Positions 25,595 to 35,100 of a stretch of 64,000 nt of DNA are shown one piece after another. Both the position numbers and the translations under genes were made by a program. The notes under the pieces were generated by a model. The model searched no databases. It saw only the letters and a program-made list of their open reading frames with translations, and had not been told where the DNA came from. Positions within the stretch are counted from its first letter, which is position 1. Each line of letters opens with the position of its first letter. This DNA is from Candidatus Babelota bacterium (GTDB lineage Bacteria > Babelota > Babeliae > Babelales > Chromulinivoraceae): the NCBI GenBank assembly GCA_016183005.1, contig JACPFN010000002.1, forward strand, positions 37,163-101,162, read 5' to 3'.

Positions 25595-26395
25595 TTATTT
25601 ATGATTTACTGCAAGGTTATTTGCAATAACCCCATCAGTTAATGTTTGAATATGATCATAAGCAGCTGCTGTCATATTTAAAATATCTGGTCCTTGGTAA
25701 GTACCTTGGGTTAAAGCATGGCGAATTTGAGTTATTAATCTTTGTTGCTCTAAGTATTCACTAACCTGATTTGAGACTTGTACACGATCAATGGTTTGTT
25801 TTTCTTGCAAAAAGATATCTACGCGCTGCTTAGTTTCTGTAGATAATTTATCTGAAAAAATTAATGTTTCAGACAATAATCTAATAAGCTCCTTTCGTTT
25901 ATCATCTTGGACAGCTTGATTTAATGCTTCATTGAGCAGGCTGTCTCCGGTGCTTATGTTTTTTCTATTTAATTTATTGATGTGGTTAATTAATTGACCT
26001 CTATCGAGAAGTTTTAGTAAAAAATCATATTTCTTTTGGGTACCGAATAATTCGCCAAATCTTTGAAGCGGGTAATGTCCATTATTTAAATGATGACATT
26101 TAGCAATAAGAGTCCCTATCAAGGTTGGCGGTTCTTGGTTATGGGTATCGAGGGGATTAACATCTGATAAATCGTCTCTTAAACTATAGAATTGCAAATA
26201 GCTATCATCCTCTTCATCTTCATTTTGATTTTGTAAAGAGTTAGTTGCTCTTTGATGTGTACTTGGTGTGCTAGCGGCTGATGTTGACAATGTAGATTGA
26301 ACACCATCATTATTTTGCATCTGTCTAAGTGAACCATTACAATCTCTTAGTGGAGCAAAAATAATAGCTAAAAGGCATAATAATTTTGCATTCAT
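25595..26395 (-). CDS. secreted helical protein, member of a coiled-coil trio
   Basis: 266 residues. Signal peptide MNAKLLCLLAIIFAPLRDCNG. A Ser/Thr/Gln-rich low-complexity linker (about 25-75) precedes a helical region. This contains the motif ELFGTQKKYDFLLKLLDRGQL, which parallels segments in the two upstream neighbours (LF-x(7-9)-hydrophobics-RxGK/Q). It is 2 bp downstream of the 26398-27162 gene, so they are co-transcribed. No known family. Confidence 0.65.
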   Translation of the reverse strand: MNAKLLCLLAIIFAPLRDCNGSLRQMQNNDGVQSTLSTSAASTPSTHQRATNSLQNQNEDEEDDSYLQFYSLRDDLSDVNPLDTHNQEPPTLIGTLIAKCHHLNNGHYPLQRFGELFGTQKKYDFLLKLLDRGQLINHINKLNRKNISTGDSLLNEALNQAVQDDKRKELIRLLSETLIFSDKLSTETKQRVDIFLQEKQTIDRVQVSNQVSEYLEQQRLITQIRHALTQGTYQGPDILNMTAAAYDHIQTLTDGVIANNLAVNHK

Positions 26396-26397
26396 GT

Positions 26398-27162
26398 TTA
26401 TTTATTACCCTGTTCCGTTGATTGAATTGATTGTGCTTTTTTAAGATTATCGAGTTGAGCAGAAATATTGCTTAAGAATGATATTTGTTCTAATAATTCT
26501 TTGCCAATAAGATCGGATAATCTTCTTTTATCAGCTTGAAGTTTCTCAATTTCTGAATAGATATTCTCAATGCTGCCAAGATTAATTTCTTTAGGAGCAT
26601 GTTTTGTTGTTGCGTCTAATAAAACATGTAGTGCTGCAAATAATGAGTTATTTGTATCTCGTTGTTTTTTTAATACCTCTGATATCGCTTTTCGATCATC
26701 AAGAGATTTTCTTGTTAGTTCTTCTTGATGATTTGCAAGTGTTCTTCTTAGGTGATCTGGTAAAAAGCTATCAGCGGTATTATTTGCTGCTCCTGCAAAT
26801 TTACCTTCACGTAAAAGTCTTGCGATAAAGCTATCGGAATTATCTAGGCGGAATAATTTTGCTATTCCGTCTCTTCCAGGAGTGTAGGGAGTTTTTTGTT
26901 CTTGAGCATAAACTTTTTTATAGGGTGCTCCAAGTTCATTGTCGTTGCTAGTTGGGGTAGCAACGATTTTTGTATCAGGACTTGTTGCTTTCGCATCAGA
27001 CAAATTATTGGATACAGAACTGGCAGGGGCTACAGTTGTGGTTGGTGTTCTTCCTGGAACAAAGGTAATTTTAGGTGTTTTTTTTTCTTCTGAACCGTTT
27101 TGTGAAGCAATAATTGCAAAGGGGCTTAAGAGAATTAATGAAAATCTTGAATAATGATTCAT
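26398..27162 (-). CDS. secreted helical protein, member of a coiled-coil trio
   Basis: 254 residues. Signal peptide MNHYSRFSLILLSPFAIIAS. A Thr/Pro/Ala-rich linker (about 30-80) is followed by KLFRLDNSDSFIARLLREGKF and then long Lys/Glu/Leu helices, including KLQADKRRLSDLIGKELLEQ. The last resembles EEQRKELANLIGIIALQ in the 27270-27920 protein. AAGGAG precedes the start. Probably exported and alpha-helical; role unknown. Confidence 0.65.
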   Translation of the reverse strand: MNHYSRFSLILLSPFAIIASQNGSEEKKTPKITFVPGRTPTTTVAPASSVSNNLSDAKATSPDTKIVATPTSNDNELGAPYKKVYAQEQKTPYTPGRDGIAKLFRLDNSDSFIARLLREGKFAGAANNTADSFLPDHLRRTLANHQEELTRKSLDDRKAISEVLKKQRDTNNSLFAALHVLLDATTKHAPKEINLGSIENIYSEIEKLQADKRRLSDLIGKELLEQISFLSNISAQLDNLKKAQSIQSTEQGNK

Positions 27163-27269
27163 TGTTACTCCTTAAAAAAAATTAGTAAAAGTATCTTCAC
27201 TCTATTTGAGGGGTAACCTAGTTTTTTTTTGTAATCTTTGCAAGCAAAAAATAATATCATATTTAATTT

Positions 27270-27920
27270 TTAGGTACCTAATAAATCTCTTATATTTTGT
27301 AATGCTTGAATTCGTGCTTGAGATTCAGCCATTAGGCTATTTTGTATTTTCTGTTCTTTGTTGATACATTCATCAATAGCCTGTTGGAACAAAGATCTAT
27401 TTTGATGTAAGATTGGTTGCGTTGTGCTATTGAATTTGAGTGCCTGAAATTGTAAGGCAATAATTCCAATTAGATTAGCCAATTCTTTTCTTTGTTCTTC
27501 AAGCATTGCAGTAGCATCTCTTTCTTGTTTTTGAGTTGCTTTCCTTAAATTGTTGCAATTTTCATTAGTTATGGATGCAAGTATAATTGCAAAATTTGGG
27601 AAACGAGTTGTTATTGTGTTGTCATTTTTTTCCAGGGCTGTTATTTCGCATGCACTATCTATTTGGCCGAGCTGTATAATTCGTCTAATTTCATCATGGG
27701 CATTAACGGTGCTAAAATTTGTGAATAATCCCCATAGGTTTGATATACTTGGTAATATTGTTGAATTTGTGTAGCTTTTATCCTGTTTGGGTAACTCTGG
27801 GATTGAATATGCTTGGCCAATATTGGGTTGCGCAAAATAGGATGAAGAGATAGATGTAAAATTTTGAAAATGAAATATTATTAAGAATAAAAACGCTAAG
27901 AAATTTATTTTAAAATTCAT
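27270..27920 (-). CDS. secreted helical protein, member of a coiled-coil trio
   Basis: 216 residues from ATG 27920 (AAGGA about 9 nt upstream). An in-frame extension to 28079 would place a second hydrophobic stretch before the signal peptide and run into the divergent transporter gene, so it is rejected. Signal peptide MNFKINFLAFLFLIIFHFQN. NLWGLFTNFSTVNAHDEIRR plus IIQLGQI parallels the LF...GQ motif of the two neighbours. The C-terminal half is a predicted coiled coil. Function unknown. Confidence 0.62.
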   Translation of the reverse strand: MNFKINFLAFLFLIIFHFQNFTSISSSYFAQPNIGQAYSIPELPKQDKSYTNSTILPSISNLWGLFTNFSTVNAHDEIRRIIQLGQIDSACEITALEKNDNTITTRFPNFAIILASITNENCNNLRKATQKQERDATAMLEEQRKELANLIGIIALQFQALKFNSTTQPILHQNRSLFQQAIDECINKEQKIQNSLMAESQARIQALQNIRDLLGT

Positions 27921-28023
27921 GATTTTATATCCTTGTGATAATTTAATTATAAACAAATTTATACTTGAGTAGATAACATAAAATAATAAAAAAAATAAAT
28001 AATTAATTATTTTGGGAAATATT

Positions 28024-28929
28024 ATGATTTTGGTAATCATTTTATATGCAATCTTTGCAGCAATGACCTTTATTAACACATCACTTATGTCATCTGATCC
28101 TTATCCAGTTATAGTGGGAATGTTTCGATCTTTAGGTAGCGGTGGTATCATTTTGATCTATATGGTCTTATTTGGTAAACAGAAAATAAGAGATTTAAGA
28201 CTTTCTGTAGAGCAGTGGTATTGGCTGGTTGGATATGGTATTTTAATTCATGCCTTTGCTATGTTTGGTTTTTCGTATGGAGCAATGTATGCTAGCCCTA
28301 TTACAATATGTTTTTTATATGCTACGGCACCTTTTTTGACCGCAATGTTGTTATATTTTTATAGCGGGACTGTTTTAAATAAGACAAAAATTTTAGGGTT
28401 ATTGGTAGGATTTATAGGACTAATGCCCATTTTATTAAAAACTACGTCGATACATACAGAATTAGTGATCTCTGATAAAGCATGGTTTGGTAATTTAATA
28501 ATTTTAGTAACAATGATTCTTTTTTGTTGGGGTTGGATTTTATTTAATAAGTTGATTCATTCCTGTTCTCATGCTGTTCAAGTGCTGAACGGAATAGCAA
28601 TGATTATAGGGGGAATTTTATCGACAGGGTTTGTTGGATTTATGTACGGTAATAAAATTTTTGAACAATCATTTTCAGCAAATTTTATGCAACTACTGTT
28701 TTTTTTTATTGTATTTAGTTTGATTACTTATAGTTTATACGCCTATTTATTGCAACATTTTTCTCCGACCTTTATTTCATTTGCTGGTTTTTTGGAACCA
28801 GGATTTGCCCTGATTTACGGAGTTTTATGGTTTGGTTATTCTATTCAAATAACCGATATTTTAAGCTTTATGATATTATTTGTGGGTTTATACATTTTTT
28901 ATCGCCAAGAATTGGCCAAGATAATTTAA
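28024..28929 (+). CDS. EamA/DMT-superfamily permease
   Basis: 301 residues from ATG 28024 (GGGA upstream); a TTG at 28012 is possible. About ten membrane segments arranged as two EamA-type halves: the first with MFRSLGSGGII and YASPITICFLYATAPFLTAMLLYF, the second with FSPTFISFAGFLEPGFALIYGVLWFG, which matches the end of the second EamA repeat. The family exports or imports small metabolites; substrate unknown. It is divergent from the 27270-27920 gene. Confidence 0.85.
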   Translation: MILVIILYAIFAAMTFINTSLMSSDPYPVIVGMFRSLGSGGIILIYMVLFGKQKIRDLRLSVEQWYWLVGYGILIHAFAMFGFSYGAMYASPITICFLYATAPFLTAMLLYFYSGTVLNKTKILGLLVGFIGLMPILLKTTSIHTELVISDKAWFGNLIILVTMILFCWGWILFNKLIHSCSHAVQVLNGIAMIIGGILSTGFVGFMYGNKIFEQSFSANFMQLLFFFIVFSLITYSLYAYLLQHFSPTFISFAGFLEPGFALIYGVLWFGYSIQITDILSFMILFVGLYIFYRQELAKII

Positions 28930-28977
28930 AAACATGGGAGCGGTATCAAATTTGATACCGCTCCCATGTTTTTAAAT
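28924..28977. terminator. 54-bp perfect palindrome between convergent genes
   Basis: Positions 28924-28950 are the exact reverse complement of 28951-28977, with no spacer. The GC-rich block CATGGGAGCGGTATC is flanked by A/T runs, as in a bidirectional intrinsic terminator. It overlaps the last bases of the permease gene and serves the convergent 29001-31757 gene too. Confidence 0.9.
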
Positions 28978-29000
28978 ATTTACATTAATTTCTTGAACTT

Positions 29001-31757
29001 TTAATATGCGATTTCTTTAAGTAAATCATCATTAATATCACTGTCTTTAACCGTGAAATCCCATTCTTTGATTATATTATTTATGTCATCAAACCATGTT
29101 ATTTGGATTGATGGAACTTTGACATCTTCGAGCTTTTCTTGCGTAGTTCTGACGCTATTCCACCAGTCGGTTAAGTATTGTATTCTTATATAACCAATAG
29201 GAGATCTTAGTAAGCTTATGATAGTGGTTTTTACTTTTTCTGTGAATATTTGTGCCATTTCTTGAAATCCTCTAAGATTTAAAATTTTCATATTAAAATC
29301 TATGTTGCGCGTAGCCTTATCTAATAAGCTTATTGGAAGAGATTGAAGGTGCTCTATTTGTTCTATGACCTTATTTGATTCTTCTTTAAATTCTTCTTCT
29401 GTTTTTGGAGTTTTGATGTGTGTGTATACTGTATTCATAATCAGCTCTGTAATTTTGTTGTCCTCGATTTCTGGATCCATTGATAGATCTTCCTCTTCTT
29501 TAGCTTTATCTGCTGTTGAAAAAATCCATCCAATAGTACCTGTAGCTGTTATTCCAAGAACTAATCTTAATCCAAATAGTTTTAAGGTTTCTTTGAATGT
29601 TTCTTCGTAGTGTGCAAGATCTGTAAGGGATGAGTCTATTTTTGCTGTTGCAATAATATCGTTCATGTTATTTTTTATTGCTTCGATCTCTGTGTTTAAT
29701 CTTAGATAGGCTTCTTTTTGCTCTTGGGACATTGTTGTTTCAGGGAAATTTTTAGTGATAGATTTTGTTAGCGCTTTGTATTTTTCTAACTTTAGCAAGT
29801 ATTCTATTTTTATAGAGTCTTTTTTGATATAGATAGTTAAATGTTTTTCCGTAAGGTCATTAATCTTGCCAAATATATTTTCAACATAGTTTTTTGTTTT
29901 AGCCCATAATTCTTGCAAGTTTTCAAATTCAGCAAGCGCTTGTCGCTTTGACGTAGAAGTAGGCAACCAAGCAAGTTTTGTTTGTAAAGCCTGTAAGAGT
30001 TCTTTAAACTCTTCTTCTAATTGTTTGAGTTGAGTTTTTAAAGGTATTAATTCTTCTAAATTAGTGATCTGTTGGATTTTTTGTATGATTTGGCCATACT
30101 CTAACAATTTTGAATCTAACACTTGTATCATTCCCATCGGAGCTTTATCTACCTTAAGAATATCGTTAGATGATAAGATTTGGCTTAATTGACTGCCAGT
30201 TTCTTTTATAAGCTGTAAATCGTTGTTGCTCTTATGAACGAACTCTGCTAAATCTATTTGTTTTTTTAACAATACGATCTCTTTTTTGCTAGAATTGTAC
30301 TCAAATAGAGCTATTTCAATTGATTTTGTATGATTTTGAATTGTTAACAATTGTTCTATTATTGCTTGAATACTTGCAAGAGCAGTCTCTTTTTTTGATG
30401 GAGCAAGAGGGCTTAGTGTTTGAGTTATTGTTATCAGAGAATCAATAATCTCTATAATTAACGCATTGAGAAAGATATTTAATTCTTTTGAATTCATCAG
30501 TGCGTTAGGATGATCAGAAATTTTATTTATATCGTTTATTATTTTATTGCATAAAATAAGGTGTTGGCGCAATGAGTTTTGTGCTATCTCAAGAGACTTT
30601 TGTTGATTTGCAGAAAGATATTGAGTTATATCTGACATATCGATTTGGAAAAGTTTTTTTGCTGTTTGAGTAAGCTGTAATGCCTGTTGATTAATTTTAT
30701 ATATCTCTAATGCAAAAAATTTCTTTAATTCTGCTGGTATTGCAACATTTGATAAACTGTCGTCCGTAACTGATGTAGTAAAGATAGAGCTTGCGGCGCT
30801 TGACGAAGCTGGTTGTAAACTTTCGCCTGTGGTATTAACAAGAGAGGTTGTAGATGGTGATTGAGGTGAAGTAGGTGTACTAATACTTGCAACAAAAGAT
30901 TCTAATTCGTGATATGTCGCTGCTTTAGCCTGTCCAGGAGCTGTTTTTTGAAAGATTGACGAAATATCCTTTAAGTTATTTTTTGTAGCATCAATTTTTT
31001 CAATAATAGAAGATATTTTTTCTTTTAGTTTGCTATCTGTTATTGATTCGTTTAGATCTTTTATGGGTGGCGTTAATTTTTCGAGTTTATCGATTACGCG
31101 ATTTAGCCTGTATGCAGCTTGTTGAGGATTATCTGTTGTTCTAGATAAGATTTCGCTTATTTCTGAGATAGCTTCTTGTATTGGGCTGTCTATTGTTATA
31201 TAAAAGCTGTTTCTAGGAAATTTGGATATTAATTCTGAGTTATATAAAATAGTAGAAAAATCTAACTTTATATTATCTATATCATTGTCTAAGTTTGTTT
31301 TAATAGCTTTAAGCTGAGGAGTGCTCATTACATTTTGTATACTAGATAAGTCTTGAGCGGGGAGTTGCTTTGCAGTTTGCATTATAGCATCTACTGCAAC
31401 TCTTGCTGATTCTGTTGATCCACTTTTAATAGCTTGTTGTAAGGTATAGAATAGATCGCGATTTGATTTCCAAATATATTGGAATTGAGAAAGATATGCT
31501 TTTCCACCTCTTGAAGAAAGAGCGTCTGTAATGCTTTGTATTTGTTCTTGATTAAGGTTTATGATTCGTGCGGTTTTTTGTGAAGCTATTGTTGTACTTG
31601 GTGCTAAATATGGAGTTTTAGATCCTAAAGAAGAAAGTCCAGCTTGGACCGAAGAAAGCCCACTCTGTGTTGTTGCTGGTATAATAGAATGCGCACTTTT
31701 AGTAATGCTTGGTGTTATAAAAATTGAAAAAATCAGTAATAATTTTTTTGTATTCAT
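29001..31757 (-). CDS. large secreted coiled-coil protein, unknown
   Basis: 918 residues. Signal peptide MNTKKLLLIFSIFITPSITKSA. The rest is almost wholly helical with Leu/Lys/Glu/Gln heptad-like stretches and a Ser/Thr-rich linker near 295-335. One hydrophobic segment near residue 735 (LRLVLGITATGTIGWIF) could cross or insert into a membrane. There are very few Cys and no catalytic motif. AGGGGG precedes the ATG. Size and composition suit an exported structural or host-interaction protein, but that is inference. Confidence 0.75.
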   Translation of the reverse strand: MNTKKLLLIFSIFITPSITKSAHSIIPATTQSGLSSVQAGLSSLGSKTPYLAPSTTIASQKTARIINLNQEQIQSITDALSSRGGKAYLSQFQYIWKSNRDLFYTLQQAIKSGSTESARVAVDAIMQTAKQLPAQDLSSIQNVMSTPQLKAIKTNLDNDIDNIKLDFSTILYNSELISKFPRNSFYITIDSPIQEAISEISEILSRTTDNPQQAAYRLNRVIDKLEKLTPPIKDLNESITDSKLKEKISSIIEKIDATKNNLKDISSIFQKTAPGQAKAATYHELESFVASISTPTSPQSPSTTSLVNTTGESLQPASSSAASSIFTTSVTDDSLSNVAIPAELKKFFALEIYKINQQALQLTQTAKKLFQIDMSDITQYLSANQQKSLEIAQNSLRQHLILCNKIINDINKISDHPNALMNSKELNIFLNALIIEIIDSLITITQTLSPLAPSKKETALASIQAIIEQLLTIQNHTKSIEIALFEYNSSKKEIVLLKKQIDLAEFVHKSNNDLQLIKETGSQLSQILSSNDILKVDKAPMGMIQVLDSKLLEYGQIIQKIQQITNLEELIPLKTQLKQLEEEFKELLQALQTKLAWLPTSTSKRQALAEFENLQELWAKTKNYVENIFGKINDLTEKHLTIYIKKDSIKIEYLLKLEKYKALTKSITKNFPETTMSQEQKEAYLRLNTEIEAIKNNMNDIIATAKIDSSLTDLAHYEETFKETLKLFGLRLVLGITATGTIGWIFSTADKAKEEEDLSMDPEIEDNKITELIMNTVYTHIKTPKTEEEFKEESNKVIEQIEHLQSLPISLLDKATRNIDFNMKILNLRGFQEMAQIFTEKVKTTIISLLRSPIGYIRIQYLTDWWNSVRTTQEKLEDVKVPSIQITWFDDINNIIKEWDFTVKDSDINDDLLKEIAY

Positions 31758-31857
31758 ACGATTGCCCCCTAAGCAATAGAATTAGAAACATTTAAATAAT
31801 ATTATAAAGATATTCTAATCCTAGACAAATGGTCTTGGATGTTTTGTCTGGCTTTTG

Positions 31858-32712
31858 TTAATAGTTAAAGGGTTTTTGCTGTTTTTTTATACACCATGCG
31901 GTTCGATAATTACCAAAAAGATCTTTTTCAATTGAGCAATTTAGCCGATGTTTGCTTGCCAATGCTGGTATTATTTCATGGTGTGTTTTGTCGATTTCAA
32001 TGACTAATTGAAATGGTAGTTTTTGATTTAGGCGTATATGGTTATAACTCTTTTCAAGAAGCTTAGTAATCAGATCTAATCCTTCTTTTCCTGAGAATAA
32101 TGCATCTGGATCTTCCCAGTTTAATACGCTTGTATCAAGAGATGGTGACACATTTTCTGGAATATAGGGTGGATTAGATACGATCAGGTCAAATTTCTGA
32201 TTTTCAAGCTTTTCAAAAAGATTTGATTTTATAAAGGTTATGTTATTTAAAGTATTATTTTTGGAATTTTCTTTGGCTAGCTGTAATGCTTGATCATTAA
32301 TATCAAGAGCGACAACATTTGCTTGAGGAAATGCTTGAGCTAAACTTAATCCTATAACTCCAGAACCAGTTCCTACATCTAAGATTTTTTTGATCTCGTC
32401 TTTGTGTGCAGATAGTCTTTTAATTATTTGATTGACCCATTCTTCAGTTTCTGGTCTTGGAATAAGTATGGGAGGGCGGACATTTATTTTTAAATTTAAA
32501 AATGGAACCCAGCCAATAATATATGCTAGAGGCTTATTTTCTTTTTTAATTTGATCTAGATATGTGGTCAGTAGCAATTCTTGCTCGGGTGTCAGATTTT
32601 TTATAAGTAAAGTTGTATATTTTTCTTGGCATATATGTTCTAAAAGCCAAATTGCTTCTTGCTTTGATAATGAGCAAGCTGTAACAATTTTTTTAATGTA
32701 ATCTTGCATCAT
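31858..32712 (-). CDS. prmC: peptide chain release factor N5-glutamine methyltransferase PrmC
   Basis: 284 residues. N-terminal helical domain, then the SAM-dependent methyltransferase domain with ILDVGTGSGVIGLSLA, VALDIND and the diagnostic IVSNPPYIP, plus IPRPETEEWV upstream. It methylates the GGQ glutamine of release factors RF1 and RF2. Two adjacent ATG codons (32712, 32709) are possible starts. It is 3 bp downstream of ftsY on the same strand. Confidence 0.95.
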   Translation of the reverse strand: MMQDYIKKIVTACSLSKQEAIWLLEHICQEKYTTLLIKNLTPEQELLLTTYLDQIKKENKPLAYIIGWVPFLNLKINVRPPILIPRPETEEWVNQIIKRLSAHKDEIKKILDVGTGSGVIGLSLAQAFPQANVVALDINDQALQLAKENSKNNTLNNITFIKSNLFEKLENQKFDLIVSNPPYIPENVSPSLDTSVLNWEDPDALFSGKEGLDLITKLLEKSYNHIRLNQKLPFQLVIEIDKTHHEIIPALASKHRLNCSIEKDLFGNYRTAWCIKKQQKPFNY

Positions 32713-32715
32713 ACA

Positions 32716-33639
32716 TTAAGCTTTATTTTTGTGAGACTTGAATATTGAACCTTGTCCAAGTAAGTTTTGAATATATTGTTCACCTTCAAAAGGAATAAGA
32801 TCCTGTATGTGCTCTCCAAAACATAAAAATAGCACAGGAATTTTAAGTTCTTGGGCAATAGAAAAAATAATACCACCCTTAGCAGTTCCATCCATTTTGG
32901 TAAGAGCTATGCCATTAATATTGGTTGCTTGATGAAAAAGTTTTGCTTGAATAAACGAATTCTGTCCAAGCATTGCATCAATAGTAAGTATAGTGCATAA
33001 GGTATGATGTGGTAATTGTCGTTGAATAATTCTTTGTATTTTTTCAAGCTCTTTTATTAGATTTTCTTTGGTTTGAAGTCTGCCAGCTGTGTCGATTATT
33101 AATATGTCGGCATTGTTGTTCTTAAAATGTTGGCAAGCGTCAAACGTAACTGATGCTGGCTCTTGTCCTGGTTTTCCCATTATCAAGGTTGCATCAGACT
33201 GTTGAGCCCATTGTTGTAATTGTTCTGGTGCTGCGGCCCTGAATGTGTCAGCTGCAGCAAGGATAACAGATTTATTTTGCTGTTTGAAAAAGTAAGCAAG
33301 TTTTCCAGCAAAGGTTGTTTTGCCGCTACCATTAATTCCGATTAATAAATATATTTGTGGCTGCTGTGTGGGCTTGGTAGCATTGAGTACTGATAAAAGT
33401 TCATCTTCGACAAGTCTTTGGATATCTTGTCCTGTTGATATGGTGCCATTTTGGTAAGAATTTTGAATTTGAGTAATTAATTTTTTAGTGCTTGTTACGC
33501 CAGTATCAGCTTTTAATAAAATCTCTTGAAGTTCATTTATAGTTGCTTGATCTATAGAATTTTTTGAGAAAATATCATGAAGTTTGGTGCTGATTGTAAA
33601 ATAAATTTTATGTAATTTTTCTTTAATAAAATTAAACAT
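32716..33639 (-). CDS. ftsY: signal recognition particle receptor FtsY
   Basis: 307 residues with only a short N domain and no acidic A domain, as in many minimal FtsY proteins. The SRP GTPase G domain shows LIGINGSGKTTFAGKLA (G1), AAADTFRAAAPEQL, IIDTAGRLQ (G3) and ALTKMDGTAKGG (G4/G5). It docks SRP-ribosome complexes to the Sec translocon at the inner membrane. AGGGTTT precedes ATG 33639; prmC follows at once. Confidence 0.96.
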   Translation of the reverse strand: MFNFIKEKLHKIYFTISTKLHDIFSKNSIDQATINELQEILLKADTGVTSTKKLITQIQNSYQNGTISTGQDIQRLVEDELLSVLNATKPTQQPQIYLLIGINGSGKTTFAGKLAYFFKQQNKSVILAAADTFRAAAPEQLQQWAQQSDATLIMGKPGQEPASVTFDACQHFKNNNADILIIDTAGRLQTKENLIKELEKIQRIIQRQLPHHTLCTILTIDAMLGQNSFIQAKLFHQATNINGIALTKMDGTAKGGIIFSIAQELKIPVLFLCFGEHIQDLIPFEGEQYIQNLLGQGSIFKSHKNKA

Positions 33640-33835
33640 TGTTAAACCCTAAAATTACGCCAAGGATATTTTTAGTATTCCATAGTTTTTTATTTTTTTA
33701 AAGAATTATTCAGCTTGGAAATAATTATTATTTTTTCAGATTGAAATATTTGCGCCTATCTTTTAAACTATATAAGCCTATTTGATAGTATTTTATAAAA
33801 ACAATCTTAATTTTTATTTAGAGGGAAAAATTTAC

Positions 33836-34462
33836 ATGAAAAAAATTTTAGGATTTTTTCTGCTTAGTCCTTTTTTTATTGGAGCCGACTATATACGTAC
33901 CCCTGGTCCCTTGAATCTTTTAGATCAGGTTACCAATAATTCTAATGTAGAGCGCGGCGCTATGTTTGAAGGTTTTAATTCTAAATTTAAGTACTTCCCT
34001 TATTTGAAAAAAATTTGCGAGATATATGGGGTAAGAGATTTAAACGATTTACCAATGTACCAGAATATTATGTCTGATCTTGATCAGCAAAATATTTCCT
34101 CTGATAAAGCTGTTGCTCTTATTAAAATATTTGAATATTTAATTATGGATTTAGTAAGTGATCAGCTTTATTTTATTGGAAGCTATACTACTTACGCGAG
34201 TTATGTATTTACTGGTATTCGTTATAAATGGGTTAATCCTTTTAGCTGGATGAATCCATTCAATTATTTCGGAGAAAATAATGAGGTTGTTTACCAATTG
34301 TTACATGAAATGGACCAGTTGGCTAATATAGCGACAAAGTATGACACTTTTTTAGCAATACATTTACAAGCAACTGTTTTTTCTTATTTACATTGGCGTA
34401 AAGTTTTACTTGCTGTAGCGGTTATGGCTTGTGCGCCTGGAGTTTATAATAAAATACGTTGA
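33836..34462 (+). CDS. secreted Trp-rich family protein (third member)
   Basis: 208 residues from ATG 33836 (GAGGGA upstream; an in-frame start at 33782 is less likely). Signal peptide MKKILGFFLLSPFFIGA. Family marks in order: PGPLNLLDQ, ERGAMFEG, a short helical region with LPMYQNIMSDL, the FTGIRYKWVNPFSWMNPFNYF core, YQLLHEMDQLANIATKYD, SYLHWRKVLLAV, and a hydrophobic end. It lies 28 kb from the two members at 3.8-5.7 kb and is more divergent, lacking the EGKxxNIF motif in its exact form. Function unknown. Confidence 0.72.
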   Translation: MKKILGFFLLSPFFIGADYIRTPGPLNLLDQVTNNSNVERGAMFEGFNSKFKYFPYLKKICEIYGVRDLNDLPMYQNIMSDLDQQNISSDKAVALIKIFEYLIMDLVSDQLYFIGSYTTYASYVFTGIRYKWVNPFSWMNPFNYFGENNEVVYQLLHEMDQLANIATKYDTFLAIHLQATVFSYLHWRKVLLAVAVMACAPGVYNKIR

Positions 34463-34486
34463 TTATAAGCTTTGGATGATGAAATC

Positions 34487-35083
34487 ATGAAAAATATTAG
34501 AAAAAACATTTTATGTATGTTTTTTTTATCTACTTTTAGCGTACAGGAAACTGAACTTATTCTTCCAGAAACTATTGCTACAGTAACTTTATTAAAATGT
34601 GGCGGAGTTGCAATAGCTGGGATAATAGGTCGTTATGTAGTGTTAGGAGCAAAGAATACTATTGAAACTTTTCAGATTCGCATGGATAGATATCCATCAT
34701 TAGATTCTTGTGGCGATATTGAATCAGATAAAAATGAAGTAAGAGTTGCTAACGATTCAAAAATTGTTGGGTTAGTAAAAATTAAGGATGATTTATTGCA
34801 AAAAGTTAAAAATAGTATTTTTACTGATCGACAAAAAGCAGATTTAAACGATCAAAAAAAAGAGGCTAATGCTCAGACTTGGGGCATGGCTCATGATACA
34901 AAAACAGCTTATAGCTGGAGTCAGTCAAATATTCATGCGCAACAAGCACGAGGATTTTTACCTAAAATAAATAATTATTATTACCATTCAAGTAAAGAAG
35001 ATTTTTGGAAGGGTATAGCAATTGGTTCATTTTTGACTGGAACTACATCTTTTTATTTGGTGTTAAAAATAAAAAAAGATTGA
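34487..35083 (+). CDS. exported or membrane protein, unknown
   Basis: 198 residues from ATG 34487. Hydrophobic segments lie at the N-terminus (ILCMFFLSTFSV), at about 30-55 (LLKCGGVAIAGIIGRYVVLG) and at the C-terminus (GIAIGSFLTGTTSFYLVLKIKKD). The hydrophilic middle is Lys/Asp/Gln-rich. It follows the Trp-rich family gene by 24 bp on the same strand, so the two are probably co-expressed. No family is recognised. Confidence 0.6.
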   Translation: MKNIRKNILCMFFLSTFSVQETELILPETIATVTLLKCGGVAIAGIIGRYVVLGAKNTIETFQIRMDRYPSLDSCGDIESDKNEVRVANDSKIVGLVKIKDDLLQKVKNSIFTDRQKADLNDQKKEANAQTWGMAHDTKTAYSWSQSNIHAQQARGFLPKINNYYYHSSKEDFWKGIAIGSFLTGTTSFYLVLKIKKD

Positions 35084-35100
35084 AGTGGCTGCTTGGGTTA

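Noticed and set aside
26604..27154. Plus-strand open frames opposite the secreted coiled-coil genes
   Set aside because: They lie wholly inside a better minus-strand gene, have no ribosome-binding site and have skewed composition typical of antisense shadows.
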